Assembly (NCBI GenBank): GCA_900175165.2
Contig: FWWN02000288.1
Span: forward strand, 1 to 64,000
Reading direction: 5' to 3'
Origin: Rhizomucor pusillus
Lineage: Eukaryota > Mucoromycota > Mucoromycetes > Mucorales > Lichtheimiaceae
Length of the DNA: 64,000 nucleotides
Each line of letters opens with the position of its first letter. Within the stretch, counting starts at the first letter, position 1. The position numbers and the translations under genes are program-made. The notes beneath the pieces were generated by a model that was given only the letters and a program-made list of their open reading frames with translations, ran no database searches and was not told the DNA's origin. This document shows, piece by piece, positions 1-12,351 of this stretch.

Positions 1-95
1 CATTTAGATTCAAGAACGGTGATAATTTCTGACCTTGTTCTTGCGGGATCGGAGCAAGCATAACAGGAAAAATTAAGAGAGGGGAGGGAAAGCCC

Positions 96-1907
96 ATGCA
101 GAGAAACATTGTTGAACCGACCATGTCACATCAATCTCGCCATGGATCGCCTACGTCGTCATCTTCACCTCGCAGCAGTTACCAACATCACCGCAGAGAA
201 AGCGACCGATACTCCTCCAGTTTTCCGTCGTCGATGCACAGCAGCAGTCGACGAAAGTCACGCAGTCCTGACCGATACTACTATGAAGACCGAGGAGGAG
301 GAGGAAGCCACCACCACCGCCACCACAGATACGATGAACAGCATCAGCAAGACGTAAGATGCCCACCATCGTCACACTGAGGGGGCACTTTCACATATTT
401 ACAAAGAGCAAAAGAACCGGTCTAACTACTGCATTACCTACATAAAAAGAGGCGGCACCGTTATCACTCGAGAAGACGTGAAGATAATGACAAGCCGAGC
501 GCTCCAAACATTAACGTCGTCCTGCGTGGATTACCTGACCGCATGGAAGAAGAAGAGGTTAGAAAGATCGCTAGATAATTGAGAGGCAGGCAGATATTTA
601 AAAGTATTTACTTTACAGATTCAAAGCACTTTGGAAAAGATGCAAGCCAGTGTGGATGAAGTTTCATTGATCAGAGACCGAGATACAGGTTAGGATAGCA
701 AGAGAAATGATCACACCTTTTTTTTTTGTGTTCACTATAGTGTGTGTGTATAGGACGATCGAGACGATTTGCTTTTGTGCGATTCCTCAGTGTCGGTCAT
801 GCTATACAATTTGTCGAGAAGCATTTCCCGGGTTTCGACATGGGTGACTACTTTGTACGCGTAGACTTTTGTAACAAGGATAACAGCAGAGAAGACAAGA
901 TGGAGTGGCGTTGTCCAAAGGTAGGCGCTTGTAAAGAGTATCAGAAGAAAAAGATAGGGAGATTTAGCTCATGTTGTCCTTAGTGTGGTAAATTTAACAA
1001 CGAGTCGCGACGAACCTGCGTTGAATGCAGACAGCCTGTGGAAGGTAAGATACTAAAAAAAGAGATGCAGGATTGATCAAATGGCAATGCTGATAGAATC
1101 TGTCTAGGCTCAAAGGCAGAAAAGAGATCAAAGGAAGCCGAGTCGATTGAAATCAACGACGGCTCAGCCGATGTATCCAGTGTGGCTACACCTATGCTGC
1201 TCTTAAGAAATCTTGACAACTTGTCCTCTGAAGAATCCATTTACAAGGCTGTCGAGCACTGCGATGGCGTGAGACGCATCCTCCTGATAAAGGATAAATT
1301 GACAAAAATGTCTTGCAGTTTTGCGTTTGTCGAATTCGACAGCAGAGATGTGAGCAAAGAAAAAAGTGTGAATAAATATAGCTACTAACACTGGTCGCTT
1401 GCTTGTAGCTGGCCGCGTATGCTTTTCAGATCGTGGGTAGAACCCTCAAGGTGGATAACACGACTGTCGATGTCAGCTATGCAAACCCAGGCGCCTTCCT
1501 GCCTGTTTACGGTGCATCAGAGTGGGCGGTATCTGCGGATACCCCAGAAGGTTTTGTTGTATACAGAGACGATCAGGCGTTTGCATCTGAATTCTCGCCA
1601 AGACTTGAAGCTGAACGTCGCAGGTTGCAAGAACAAGAAGCCAAGAGGATTCAACAAGAGAAACGACAGCGGGAGGAGGAAGAGAAGAAGAAGCAGCAGC
1701 AGCAGAAAAAAGCTCAAAATGGCAAGTATAACATATTCTGAAGCATGCTGTATCAGCCGTCTTGACGATTTTTCATTTAAAGGTGACGAAGAGCATGACC
1801 CTTTGGAAGATGACTTGAGCGCATTTTACGCGGACATGGGTGATATTTTATCTGACAATAACCACCCAAACTCGCAGACAGATATCTTTAGCGTACCTAA
1901 GAAATAA
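96..1907 (+). CDS. RNA-binding protein, RRM-RanBP2 zinc finger-RRM (RBM5/10-like, short form)
   Basis: Eight exons by my reading: 96-353, 450-557, 619-688, 754-920, 984-1044, 1108-1349, 1409-1721, 1783-1907; 447 aa, no internal stop. The N-terminus is rich in Ser, Arg and His (SR-like). RRM1 starts at NINVVLRGLPD and includes RSRRFAFVRFL. It is followed by a RanBP2-type zinc finger (WRCPKCGKF then CVECRQP) and RRM2 (TPMLLLRNLDN, SFAFVEF). The C-terminus is a charged Glu/Lys/Gln coiled segment. This RRM-ZnF-RRM order is that of the splicing factors RBM5/RBM10, so a nuclear role in pre-mRNA splicing is inferred. Unlike those proteins it stops after RRM2 and lacks OCRE and G-patch domains. The last intron appears to use a GC donor at 1722. 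A GT donor four bases further on would end the protein at once. The Met at 123 is an alternative start. Confidence 0.82.
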
Positions 1908-2110
1908 AAACAATAGCAAAAAGAGTCAATAATAGTTTAAGGCAGAGCAAAGTAAACCCTTTTTACATTCTTTTCCACTGAAATGAAAAATAGCAAAGCG
2001 TAAAATATGTTGTGAAAGTCTGTACAATTCGGATCATTGTGGATGGATAGAGAGAGAGAGAAAGGGAGGTAAAACGTTGTAAGAGTGCAAGGAAATAAAT
2101 TGCTACTATC

Positions 2111-2559
2111 TTATTTGGAGCTGGTGTACTTGGTGACAGCTTTGGTGCCTTCAGAGACGGCGTGCTTGGCCAATTCACCAGGGAGAATGAGGCGAACAGC
2201 GGTTTGGATCTCGCGGGAGGAGATGGTGGAACGCTTGTTGTAGGCGGCCAACTTGGAGGCTTCGGAGGCGATGCGCTCAAAGATGTCGTTGACGAAGGAG
2301 TTCAAGATGGACATGGCCTTGTTGGAGATACCAGTGTCGGGGTGGACTTGCTTCAACACACGGTAAATGTAGGTGGAGTAGGTTTCCTTGCGAGCAATAC
2401 GCTTCTTCTTGTCGCCAGAGGAAGCCTTGACCTTCTTCTCAGTGGTCTTAGAGGGAGCTAATGTGACAAGGGTGGTGAGATCAAAGCACCGGAAAAGTTT
2501 AAGTTGTACAACAAACCTTTGCCACCAGTTGCAGACTTGCCGTCGGTTTTGCCAGCCAT
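2111..2559 (-). CDS. Histone H2B
   Basis: Core histone H2B, 129 aa, nucleosome component. Two exons: 2517-2559 ([14 protein letters not shown]) and 2111-2457; the 59-nt intron sits in the basic N-terminal tail at AAAG|GTTTGT...TAG|CT. The fold is complete: [18 protein letters not shown], the [14 protein letters not shown] helix and the C-terminal [17 protein letters not shown] carries the conserved lysine near the C-terminus that is ubiquitinated in fungal H2B. It is divergent from the H2A gene at 2925, with about 365 bp of shared upstream sequence, the usual fungal H2A-H2B arrangement. The TATA box (reverse complement at 2621-2628) lies about 60 bp upstream of the start. Confidence 0.97.
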
Positions 2560-2924
2560 TTGTGATATATTCGAGAGAAAGAGAGAAAGGAATGGAGCTT
2601 TCTCAGGCCGAACCGTCTTCTATTTATACTCCGCGAGGCTCCCGTGACACAGAAAAAACCGCAAAAAAATTACGCGTACGACTTTTCCACCAAAACGCAA
2701 TGAAAACACGAATCCAACGCGAGATACAGCCGAATCATCACGTACACTATCCATACATGCAATAAAAATCCATCGACTTGGGAAACCCCAACGAGAAAAA
2801 AACTGAACGCGTTGGTAGGTCGGAGTTATAATTGCGTGGGGATATATAAAGGCTGGTTCTTCCTTGGTCGACTTAACTTCCACAACTTTTTTCTCTCGAG
2901 TCTTTTTCATCTTTAACAACAAGA
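2560..2924. promoter_or_regulatory. Bidirectional H2B/H2A promoter region
   Basis: The 365 bp between the divergent H2B and H2A start codons. Each side has its own TATA element: TATAAATA on the minus strand at 2621-2628 for H2B and TATATAAA on the plus strand at 2843-2850 for H2A. Between them lie two copies of one octamer in opposite orientation, CCAACGCG at 2714-2721 and CGCGTTGG at 2808-2815, placed roughly symmetrically. This is a candidate histone activator site; its binding factor is unknown to me. Confidence 0.7.
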
Positions 2925-3320
2925 ATGTCTGGTGGTAAATCTGGAGGCAAGTCCGCTGCTGGTTCCAAGTCCCAAACCCGTTCTTCCAAGGCCGGTTTGC
3001 AGTTTCCCGTCGGTCGTATCCACCGTCTCTTGCGCCGTGGCAACTATGCTCAACGTGTCGGTGCTGGTGCACCCGTCTACTTGGCTGCCGTCCTCGAATA
3101 CTTGACTGCTGAAATTCTCGAATTGGCTGGCAACGCTGCCCGCGACAACAAGAAGTCCCGTATCATCCCCCGTCACTTGCAGTTGGCCATCCGCAACGAT
3201 GAAGAATTGAACAAGCTTCTTGGCCACGTTACCATTGCTCAAGGTGGTGTCTTGCCCAACATCCACGCAAGCTTGTTGCCAACCAAGTCCAAGAAGGCTG
3301 GTGCTTCCCAGGAGCTCTAA
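2925..3320 (+). CDS. Histone H2A (canonical, with SQEL tail)
   Basis: Core histone H2A, 131 aa, single exon. It begins [15 protein letters not shown] and contains the [19 protein letters not shown] helix and the acidic-patch region [11 protein letters not shown]. It ends KKAGASQEL. The terminal SQE motif is the site phosphorylated by ATM/ATR-type kinases after DNA damage in fungal H2A, so this protein should also do the H2A.X job. It is paired head-to-head with H2B. The downstream region to about 3500 is pyrimidine-rich 3' UTR-like sequence. Confidence 0.97.
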   Translation: MSGGKSGGKSAAGSKSQTRSSKAGLQFPVGRIHRLLRRGNYAQRVGAGAPVYLAAVLEYLTAEILELAGNAARDNKKSRIIPRHLQLAIRNDEELNKLLGHVTIAQGGVLPNIHASLLPTKSKKAGASQEL

Positions 3321-4442
3321 AAAGCTACTATACCATCAAGCCCTTCTTCCTCTCTTCTTTTTCTTTTCCGTCCTCAAACCCGTACCCACTTTATCGCGCT
3401 ACTTTTGTCTTTATCTCTCCCTCTCCAACCTCATTGACTCGATTCAACAAGTGATCTGTGCATTCTATTTTCTATATTGTGTGTAGAATTCGGTTTTAAC
3501 AAAGCTTTTCTATTTGGATTGAGTTGCTTTTTCTTTTATCTTTTTCTCTCTATTTTGATGTAAATAAAAAAATCGTCGATTTCATGACAAAAAGCATATA
3601 TCATTATTTTGTTCTTTGATGTGTTTCTGGAAAAGTTCTCCCGCCCATTGTTTGAAACTTGGCCCTTGATACGTCAAGTTTGTGTCACCTGCTCTAATTA
3701 CGTGGATCGGAGTAAACAACCGCATGTTCTGCGCCGCTACAACCTCTCCAGATAAGCAAAAGGTAACGCAGCAGAATTTTTTTGCGGCGATGTGAACTCG
3801 CGATTCCGATTAAAAAAGGGAGAACGAAAAGCGCGTAGCTGCAGAAATTAAAAAAACCTACGTTAAAAAATTCTTCGCGCGCGTCGTTGCCATCCCAACT
3901 GACGATCTTCGTGTTGCGACGTCAATCACGCTGTTACTTGAAAAAACAAAAATGGAAGGATCATTAATTCGTTTCTGCAAAGAATCAAAGTATCAAGAAC
4001 ACACAATATAGATATATGCATCTGCAACAGCAATACACTCATCTCTTTGAAAGAATCATGAATATCACGCCAAGGAACATGCATGAGCAACAATGAACAT
4101 TTATCAATCTTTGTTAGTTTATTGACAGTAACCATAATATCCAGTTTAACAGCACTGTATCATTCCAAAGTTTTTAAGTCACCCCATTTTACAGCTAGTA
4201 ACAAAGATCCTTGCACCATGATAGTAACAGAATGCATATGTATGGTTTTTTTTTTGAACTGCTTGGAGAGCGGTATTTATTGCTAAAGAGCGAAAAGAAA
4301 ATACATACAGACGATATGACAATGTAGTGTCATAAGACTAACGAAACACTGTACAAAGCGAAAAAAGAAAAGTCAAGGAAAAATAGAGGGAAGGATTGGG
4401 TTTGTTCAATAGGTGCCGAAAGTGTTAGAGAGTATGGAACAT
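3321..4442. other. Intergenic, between convergent H2A and H3 genes
   Basis: About 1.1 kb, A/T-rich with several T-runs. It holds the 3' flanks of H2A (plus strand) and H3 (minus strand). No ORF with recognisable similarity and no RNA gene seen. Confidence 0.6.
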
Positions 4443-5057
<615 letters not shown>

Positions 5058-5881
5058 TTACAGACATGCTAGCTGCTGCATGTACTAGTCAGTATAGCAA
5101 TAGCGTTGCAATACTATCTAAATCATGCCGTACTCACTTTTTTTCACAAGTATCAAGGGCAAAAAGCGCCCACCTTTATTATTTCAATGAATGCTGTTGT
5201 GGGAAGCAAGCTACCTTGTAAAGGCATTCCAATCTCAGAACGGTTACCTCGATAATATACAGTAATTTCTCTCTGTTTGGATTCCTAGTTAATAATAGTA
5301 AGATACCTGATGTAATCAACCAAATCAGTCCTCGATCTGCTGTTCAAGATGATGGCAAGTTCTTAATATTTGCAGCAAACTCGTAACGACACTGTATACT
5401 TGCATGTATATACATTGCAGCTTGGCGATCTTTTTTGGGTGAATATGCTATACCATATGCGGTATATCGGAGGGCCCTGCGGGCCGCACGCGCCTGTGTG
5501 CGTACCACAACCATTTTTGTGGTTTTCCATATCGGGGATTTACGTGTTTGGTTTTTGTCACCTACGCGTACTTAGCTTTTGTTACGGACGCCCACCTTGT
5601 CCCTCTCTTCAACTGAAAACATCACTTTAACTTATTGTCACCTCAGTGTAGCTGTCATATATAGTGTAGATACCTTAGAAAAACTTGTTTTTTGTGTATT
5701 TCCATTTATTGCTATGTTTGTTTGTTTGTTAACGAGGGATAGTTGAATTTTTTTGTTTTCAAGGCAGGAATGAGTAACTCGAATTTTTTCGCGTTGCGGT
5801 GTGGTAACGAAGCAATCCGAAAAAAAAGTTGGTCCGCGATGTTGATTTGGAAGACCGCGTGATCCCACTCACGGCGGAGGG

Positions 5882-5888
5882 TATAAAA
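5882..5888 (+). promoter_or_regulatory. TATA box of H4
   Basis: TATAAAA, 75 bp upstream of the H4 start codon; a pyrimidine-rich leader follows, as is common in highly expressed fungal genes. Confidence 0.75.
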
Positions 5889-5962
5889 GGCCGCCGGGGT
5901 TTGCACTCCTCCTTTTTTTCCACTTTTCATTTTTTTTTTCTCTTTCTCTCTAAAACAAAACA

Positions 5963-6340
<378 letters not shown>

Positions 6341-7126
6341 ACGATCCTCCTCACCTCAAACTCACTACTCAATCAACAACAAGAGCACCTTCTTCTCCCG
6401 TCCCCACCACCTCTTCTTCTTTTTTCCGCACCTCGCTGTATAGTCTTTTCTTCTTTATTTTCCTTTCAGCATCATTATTCCTGCGTCTTTCACACAGCGT
6501 GGACTCTTTTTCTTTATCCCTTTTAGCATAATGTCTCTCTCCGTGTTGTACATGCATTTTTTCAAGTAAAAAGATGGGCCGTCTTTGAGCCATCAAAAAA
6601 CTTGAGTTTTTGTTTGTTTCTCAGACTCTTCGACTCGACATTGCTGCGCTCCGGGTGCCGCAGCCATTCTGCTCACTTCATCGTTCAAATTTCAATTGAG
6701 GTCTATCTGTTAGCAATAGCATACCAATGAATATCTCCAAGCTTGGTAATGAAGATAATTAGTGAAACGATATAGAACAAAGAGGACACTGCTATCATCC
6801 TTATTGTTTTCGATCGTCTGCTGCTTCTGTGCAGCGTGCAGTTGATTTTGTTACCTGCATCATCAGCACGTGATCTGTATGAAATGGCAGGCAACCTAAG
6901 GCCAATCATTTTTGAGATTGCATTAGGGGTTCGACTTTCGATATTGTTATTTGAAGGAATTGTTACATGCATGCTACTTTGAAGTAAGGAGAGGGAATAT
7001 GATTTACGGGAATGAGAGGAAGATACAGCAGGGATATATGTATACAGGGAATTTACAGACTTGCGCTTGGTGGTGGAGTAGTGTGCGAAAGGAGAAAACA
7101 TAGTTTGCTCGATGTTTAGCAGGAAG
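6341..7126. other. Intergenic between convergent H4 and variant H2A
   Basis: About 790 bp with T-rich 3' flanks of H4 on the left and 3' flank of the minus-strand H2A variant on the right. No coding or RNA gene recognised. Confidence 0.55.
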
Positions 7127-7513
7127 CTAAAGCTCCTCAGATGCCTTTGCCTTCTTGGTCTTGATTGGCAGTAGGCTTGCGTGAATGTTGGGCAAGACAC
7201 CGCCTTGAGCAATGGTAACGTCAGCAAGCAGCTGGTTCAGTTCTTCATCGTTGCGGATGGCCAACTGCAAGTGACGGGGGACAATACGAGACTTTTTGTT
7301 GTCGCGGCAAGCGTTGCCGGCCAGTTCAAGGATTTCAGCGGTCATGTACTCGAGGACGGCAGCCAAGTAGACGGGAGCTGCGGCACCAACACGTTCCCCA
7401 TAGTTGCCACGGCGCAGGAGACGGTGAATACGACCAACGGGGAACTGCAAACCGGCCCTGGAAGAACGAGTCCTGGCTTTGGTACGATCGACTAGAGACT
7501 TGTGGCCAATCAT
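7127..7513 (-). CDS. Divergent histone H2A paralogue with SEEL tail
   Basis: 128 aa, single exon. From [20 protein letters not shown] to [14 protein letters not shown] it is a full H2A histone fold with the canonical acidic patch ([10 protein letters not shown]), so it is not H2A.Z. Differences from the H2A at 2925: the N-terminal tail is [18 protein letters not shown], without Gly-Lys repeats; ARDN is CRDN; and the end is KAKASEEL, so the SQ damage-phosphorylation motif is lost (Gln to Glu). It has no H2B partner beside it. It may be a specialised or stage-specific variant. An upstream exon supplying a different N-terminus cannot be excluded because an AG acceptor lies just before the Met. 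Confidence 0.85.
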   Translation of the reverse strand: MIGHKSLVDRTKARTRSSRAGLQFPVGRIHRLLRRGNYGERVGAAAPVYLAAVLEYMTAEILELAGNACRDNKKSRIVPRHLQLAIRNDEELNQLLADVTIAQGGVLPNIHASLLPIKTKKAKASEEL

Positions 7514-8499
7514 TGCTGATCACGGAGAACGATCGTAAAGAATTGATCGAGAAAGAGAGAGAGGGTGACGCATGGCCATGAACAATGGAAGTTACCAAAA
7601 TAGGAAATTTGGACTCCGTTGACTTGCGCAAGCTGCATGGCGACGACTATCCTCTGCTCTCAAGAGAGCGTTTCTAGATGCTCTTTGCTATTTACAAGTG
7701 CCAAAATCATGACTCCATATACTGATCACAAAAGTAGCCATTTACAGAACAACAACTAGGGCATTTCCTCGCATCGCGTGCCCCTAGCCTGCTGATCGAA
7801 CATTTTGTTAGCTTTAATTGAGGCGAACTCGACAAATAGATCATGGATATTATATAGATAACCGTAATACAGAGTAGAGTATTGAAAAAGGTACCCAGGC
7901 CACTCGGTTTCCAGCTATATATGTTTTCAAATGCATATATTGACAAATTCCGAGACTGGAAGACGTTATAGCAGTAGCGCGTATGAGAGCAAAGATCTTT
8001 GTTTTGGTATCCTTGTCTCTTCAGTACACTGCATGCTCCTTCCTGTCAATCTGGACATATAACACTCTCGGTCGCATGAAGACGTTCCAGCAATGTAGAG
8101 ACAGAGTTCACATTTTCATGTTGCTGTTTTGTCCCTTACTACGAGTCTACATTGATCACAGCCTCCGGTGTAAGGTTCTATGTAAACCTCGTGAAGAACC
8201 CTGCATACTTGATTTGGCAAGTAGGATTGGCTGGAGGAGCCGATCTGAGTGACAGTTCCCATTATTGTTACTATACTATCCAGCATACCCACTGCAGTCA
8301 GTACCTTGGGATACTGCACACATACCCTCCAGACCTAGCCCAGGAACCCGCGTTCGCTTCGAAAAGCTCAAAGAGAAAAGCGTCAGGCACGGCACCTTTT
8401 TTTTTATCGGACACGGAAATACATAAAAAGAAGCGCGTGTGGGGGAGCTACTCCTCTTTACTTCTCTCTCTTTCGCTCATTGCAACCTTCCCGCGAGAA
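7514..8499. other. Intergenic between H2A variant and PARN
   Basis: About 1 kb upstream of two divergent genes (H2A variant on minus, PARN on plus). No histone-type paired motif or recognisable ORF seen. A purine-poor, CT-rich stretch at 8440-8490 precedes the PARN start. Confidence 0.5.
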
Positions 8500-10721
8500 A
8501 TGGAGATCACGAGAGAGAATTTCGTCGAGAGTCTCCCGGCCATCAAGGAGTCTCTTTGCAACGCTGATTTCATTGCGATCGATGCTGAATTTTCAGGTCA
8601 GAGATAAATCTCTCACACACTTGAATGTGCAATACACGATCTAAGCTTTTTTCGTAGGCCTCCAAACCAAGGACGCTCTCGATAACTATCAAGATACCAT
8701 CGATGCCAGATACCAAAAGATGCGAAAGAATGTCCAAGATTTCACAATATTGCAGTACGGCATATGCGCGTTTTCTCGCAAACAGTCTGGTGCCTTTGAA
8801 GCCAAACCCTACAATTTCTACATTTGGGGGTCCGGAGAGACCAAGCGCAATTTCCTAGCAAGCGAGGCTAGCATCAAGTTTCTGCGCCGCAACAAGTTCG
8901 ATTTCAACAAGCTTATTGACGACGGTATCCCATTCTTCAACCAAAGTGAATGCCAGGCTGCGTACAGCTCCAACAGTCGTGCCTCGAACGGACAGCTCGC
9001 AGCAGCGAATAGTGTTTTCTCTGCTCTGGTTACGGATAACAATCCATTTTTCAAAAAGGCAAAGTAAGTGATATAAGTCGTTGAAAAAAGACATTACGGA
9101 TACTAATGATACACAGAGCAAATATTGAAAGATGGTTGGATCGTTCACAGAAGAATGGCCTGACGTTACAAATCAACAGTAATGTTCAACGACAGATTGT
9201 AAACATGATTATCAGTGACAAGTACGTGGACGAAATGAATATATGAGAATTGCAAACTTACAATATTATGTAGGAGAAAAGATGGTGTATTCCTTAAAGT
9301 TGAGCAGCGGGATACAAAGCACCTTGTAGTTAACAGAATGAGCGAGGAAGAGCGGCGTGTTGAAAATCGTAAGATCAAGGCAAGTAGCAGGCAATGTAAT
9401 TGATTTTGGGGATTGCTTTGACTGACTCGACAGCATGCACGCACGCACAGACTCCCTATTCATCACAAAATTTTCGCACCATCATTGAATACATAAGCGA
9501 TTCAAAGAAACCCGTTGTCGTGCATAACGGTATATTCGACATATGCCATACATTCGATCAATTCTGGGATTATCTTCCAAACGATGTTCTTGAATTCAAG
9601 AAACGAGTCACTGAAATGTGGCCGCTGTAAGTAGTCCTAAAAGTCCCACTTTGCATCGATAATGATTACTCAAGAGGAAGATATAGGATTGTAGATACCA
9701 AATATCTTGTAGCGACGCTTCAGAGTCACTTGAAAGTGAGTTAGTTCTACGGAGATCGGATCACTGAGTTGCACAACTGGTTGCTAACAACAAATGGACT
9801 AGGTGAACCTAGGGTTCAGCAGTCTCCAGAATGTTTTCAACTTTGCCCGATCAAAACTTCAAGAGAGAAATATCAATATTGATATGGCGGATGGCTTCAC
9901 TAGATACATGACAGAGGAATACAATCATGAGGCAGGTTACGACGCCTACATGACTGGCTGCTGCTACGCCGGTCTAATGAAACTTATTGCAGACGAGGAA
10001 TGTAAGCAGCAGCAGCAGATCTTTACGACCTAGCAACCGATACTAACATGCATTTTTTCAAGCTCTTCCGTGGGATAGAAGCACGTTTACAGACTCGAAG
10101 ATTAGCCGCCGTTACAACAAAATCTTCTTGATGAACTCATACTATCAACTTATCGATCTGAAAAGCGATGTCGATATTGATCCAAGTAAGGATTACAAGA
10201 GTGACCGAGTGGCAACAAGGTTTTAACCATGGTGTTCAGGGGTGCAAGGACCGAATATATTTTATCTGGACAGTATACCTGAGGGTACCAAGGCGGAGAC
10301 TATCACAGCGATCTTCCCAGAAATAGGGCCACTGACTGTACGCTGGGTCAACGTGTCAGCTGCGTGGCTCCAATCGATGCAACCTCACGCGGTGAAAACA
10401 CAAACTGGTGTTATTGGAAAGGACCGTATTATGGAGTACCTGCCCGGTGGCAGAAAGGAAGGGGAAGGCAACAGGCTGGATATCAAGCCGGATCACATGG
10501 CAATGCGACTATTTTCTTACGAGGAATGGCGGAATCATCCTGAATTTAACGCCGGTCCAGAAACTCCAAAAGGTAGTCCAAAAGGTAGTAATCCGGAGTC
10601 ACCAGCAGCAGCAGCAGACGAAACGGAGCAGAGACCCGTAGATACCAGCAGCAAAGCAGGCAAACGAAAGAGAGACACTAGAGATGACGACGAATCCCAA
10701 CGATCTCCTAAAAGGCGTTAG
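8500..10721 (+). CDS. Poly(A)-specific ribonuclease (PARN-like deadenylase)
   Basis: Nine exons: 8500-8596, 8658-9063, 9117-9221, 9274-9379, 9451-9626, 9687-9735, 9803-10001, 10063-10185, 10240-10721; 580 aa. It removes poly(A) tails from mRNA and trims tails of small RNAs. DEDD-nuclease signatures of the CAF1/PARN family are visible: FIAIDAEFSG (the D and E pair), HNGIFDICHTFDQFW (second D region) and HEAGYDAYMTG (last D). Between the first and second parts is an R3H-like region (about residues 150-230), ending RMSEEERRVENRKIK. The C-terminal RRM-like part is degenerate, followed by a Lys/Arg-rich tail (KRKRDTRDDD, SPKRR), a likely nuclear signal. Intron 4 can be read as GC-AG (donor 9380) or as a GT donor at 9384 with an acceptor at 9432; both keep frame. 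Confidence 0.9.
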
Positions 10722-10963
10722 CGTTGTATATAACCAAAAAAAGCACAAGCTTTTTGTAAATAACGGCAATGCAATTCGGCATGACACGATTCCCAAATAT
10801 CTGCATAACTGTTACCTCTCAATAAATGAATCATGACAATGTCTTTTTTTATCATCACTGTTTTAACAAGACTACTACTTGTGGATTTTAATACAGCTGT
10901 AAAAACACAAAGGGACAGATTATGCATTGCAGGCATTGAGACAAACGGCAGTAGTTTGGGAGG

Positions 10964-12094
10964 TTATTTCTTGTTACTCCTAACCACGCATCGCAGTGTT
11001 ATCTTGCTAAGATGCGCCCACTTTGTATTCATCAGATGCTCAAAATGGGCTTGCTTTGAGATAACAACAGCTCGCTCCGTTGCCGGCTGACGTAAAATGG
11101 AGGACGCAGACGAGGAGCGTGCATCGTCGTACACGAGGTCAAAGTGCCGATCGTTTAACTGGGGCACTTGGGCACCAAACTTTTGTAAAATGCGTTGCTT
11201 GAATTCCTGGAGCGTCGTTGTAGTCGTCGTGATATGCCGGGCGAGTTGGACAATGACAATATTTTCAATATCGTAAACTATTTTACATTTTAATGCGTTG
11301 TTACTGTCGCTGTTGTTACTGTTACAATTCGCTGCCTCGTTATGGCTGCTGACACTGCTGCTGCTGACTGAACTTTCCACAATTGCGTTGCTGGTCCTGC
11401 TACCACGGCGCGGCGGAAACGCGCAGGGTGGTGTCGAAATAGAAGGGAATACTTTGGCGACCTGGGAGCACAGCGATGACAGCGACGAGGAGGATGATTT
11501 GCGGCTCGGTTTCCAGAGTGCAAACAGGCTGAGAGAGCTATTATTGCTACTGCAACTGGTCGTGGTAGAGCTAGGTGTCGGTATTGGCGGCGGCAAAAGA
11601 AGAGGTGATGATGGTGGTATGGGAAGTTCCAGCCTTTGATGATGCTCCGTTTCTTCTGTTTCTGCATCATCTTCTGGTACCGGCGACGATATGTGGATAG
11701 GTGGGCCAAAGTAATCCTCGTTATCGTCGTCATTCGTCATGGTAAACGCAGAGTCAGTAGTGGTTGTAACAGCAGTGGAAGCAGTAGCGAAAAAGTCGAC
11801 AACAGGGCTCATATTTGTGACAGCCGCGGGTTGTCTGAACAAGGTCTGCAGAAACCGGTTGAGTTCCTTTAAACGCTTCCTTGGCGAGATCAGCAAACTG
11901 GAACGGTCCTTGATTTTGCTGGTGGGGACGTCAAGATAGGCGCTCAGGTAGCAAAAGTCTTCGTACCGGCGGGCAACAAAGTACGGGCATTGACGACAGC
12001 TTGGGACAACCTGGATGATGTACCATATTTTGCGGTCCGTTCGACGCTCAAACGAGACGACGGTTGCTTTCTTTATGATCGGTTTTTCATGCAT
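10964..12094 (-). CDS. PX-PB1 domain protein (Bem1/Scd2-like without SH3)
   Basis: 376 aa, single exon. Residues about 8-92 form a PX phosphoinositide-binding domain (WYIIQVVPSCRQCPYFVARR, YEDFCYLSAYLD). The middle is low complexity (Ser, Pro, Thr). Residues about 278-370 resemble a PB1 domain, with a basic start (KCKIVYDIENIVIVQLAR) and an acidic OPCA-like segment (RHFDLVYDDA). In fungi PX plus PB1 is the C-terminal half of the polarity scaffold Bem1/Scd2, where PB1 binds Cdc24, but those proteins begin with two SH3 domains. Here the sequence upstream of the Met looks like a pyrimidine-rich leader with no SH3 exon visible. A role in membrane-directed polarity or NADPH-oxidase scaffolding is inference. 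Confidence 0.7.
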   Translation of the reverse strand: MHEKPIIKKATVVSFERRTDRKIWYIIQVVPSCRQCPYFVARRYEDFCYLSAYLDVPTSKIKDRSSLLISPRKRLKELNRFLQTLFRQPAAVTNMSPVVDFFATASTAVTTTTDSAFTMTNDDDNEDYFGPPIHISSPVPEDDAETEETEHHQRLELPIPPSSPLLLPPPIPTPSSTTTSCSSNNSSLSLFALWKPSRKSSSSSLSSLCSQVAKVFPSISTPPCAFPPRRGSRTSNAIVESSVSSSSVSSHNEAANCNSNNSDSNNALKCKIVYDIENIVIVQLARHITTTTTTLQEFKQRILQKFGAQVPQLNDRHFDLVYDDARSSSASSILRQPATERAVVISKQAHFEHLMNTKWAHLSKITLRCVVRSNKK

Positions 12095-12351
12095 GACGAC
12101 GTTGACAGGACGATTGCGTGCTACGACAGCAGCAGTAATAGTACCAGTAGTGACAGAATAATAAATTAAGGAAAAAGAGAGTGTAAATGTGTAGAGAAAA
12201 GAAGATATTTCCCAAAGAAAAATCGAGGCACGGCAAAGACCACGGCTTTTGTTGATGATTTGTTTAAGGATTTTTGGTGCATTAAAGTTCTCTATTTTCT
12301 TTTTTTCCCTTTTTATTTTTGCATAACATTCCTCACACAGGCTGAAAATAA

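Noticed and set aside
5370..5630. 86-codon ORF in the H3/H4 intergenic region
   Set aside because: No family features; composition and position are consistent with chance in promoter DNA.
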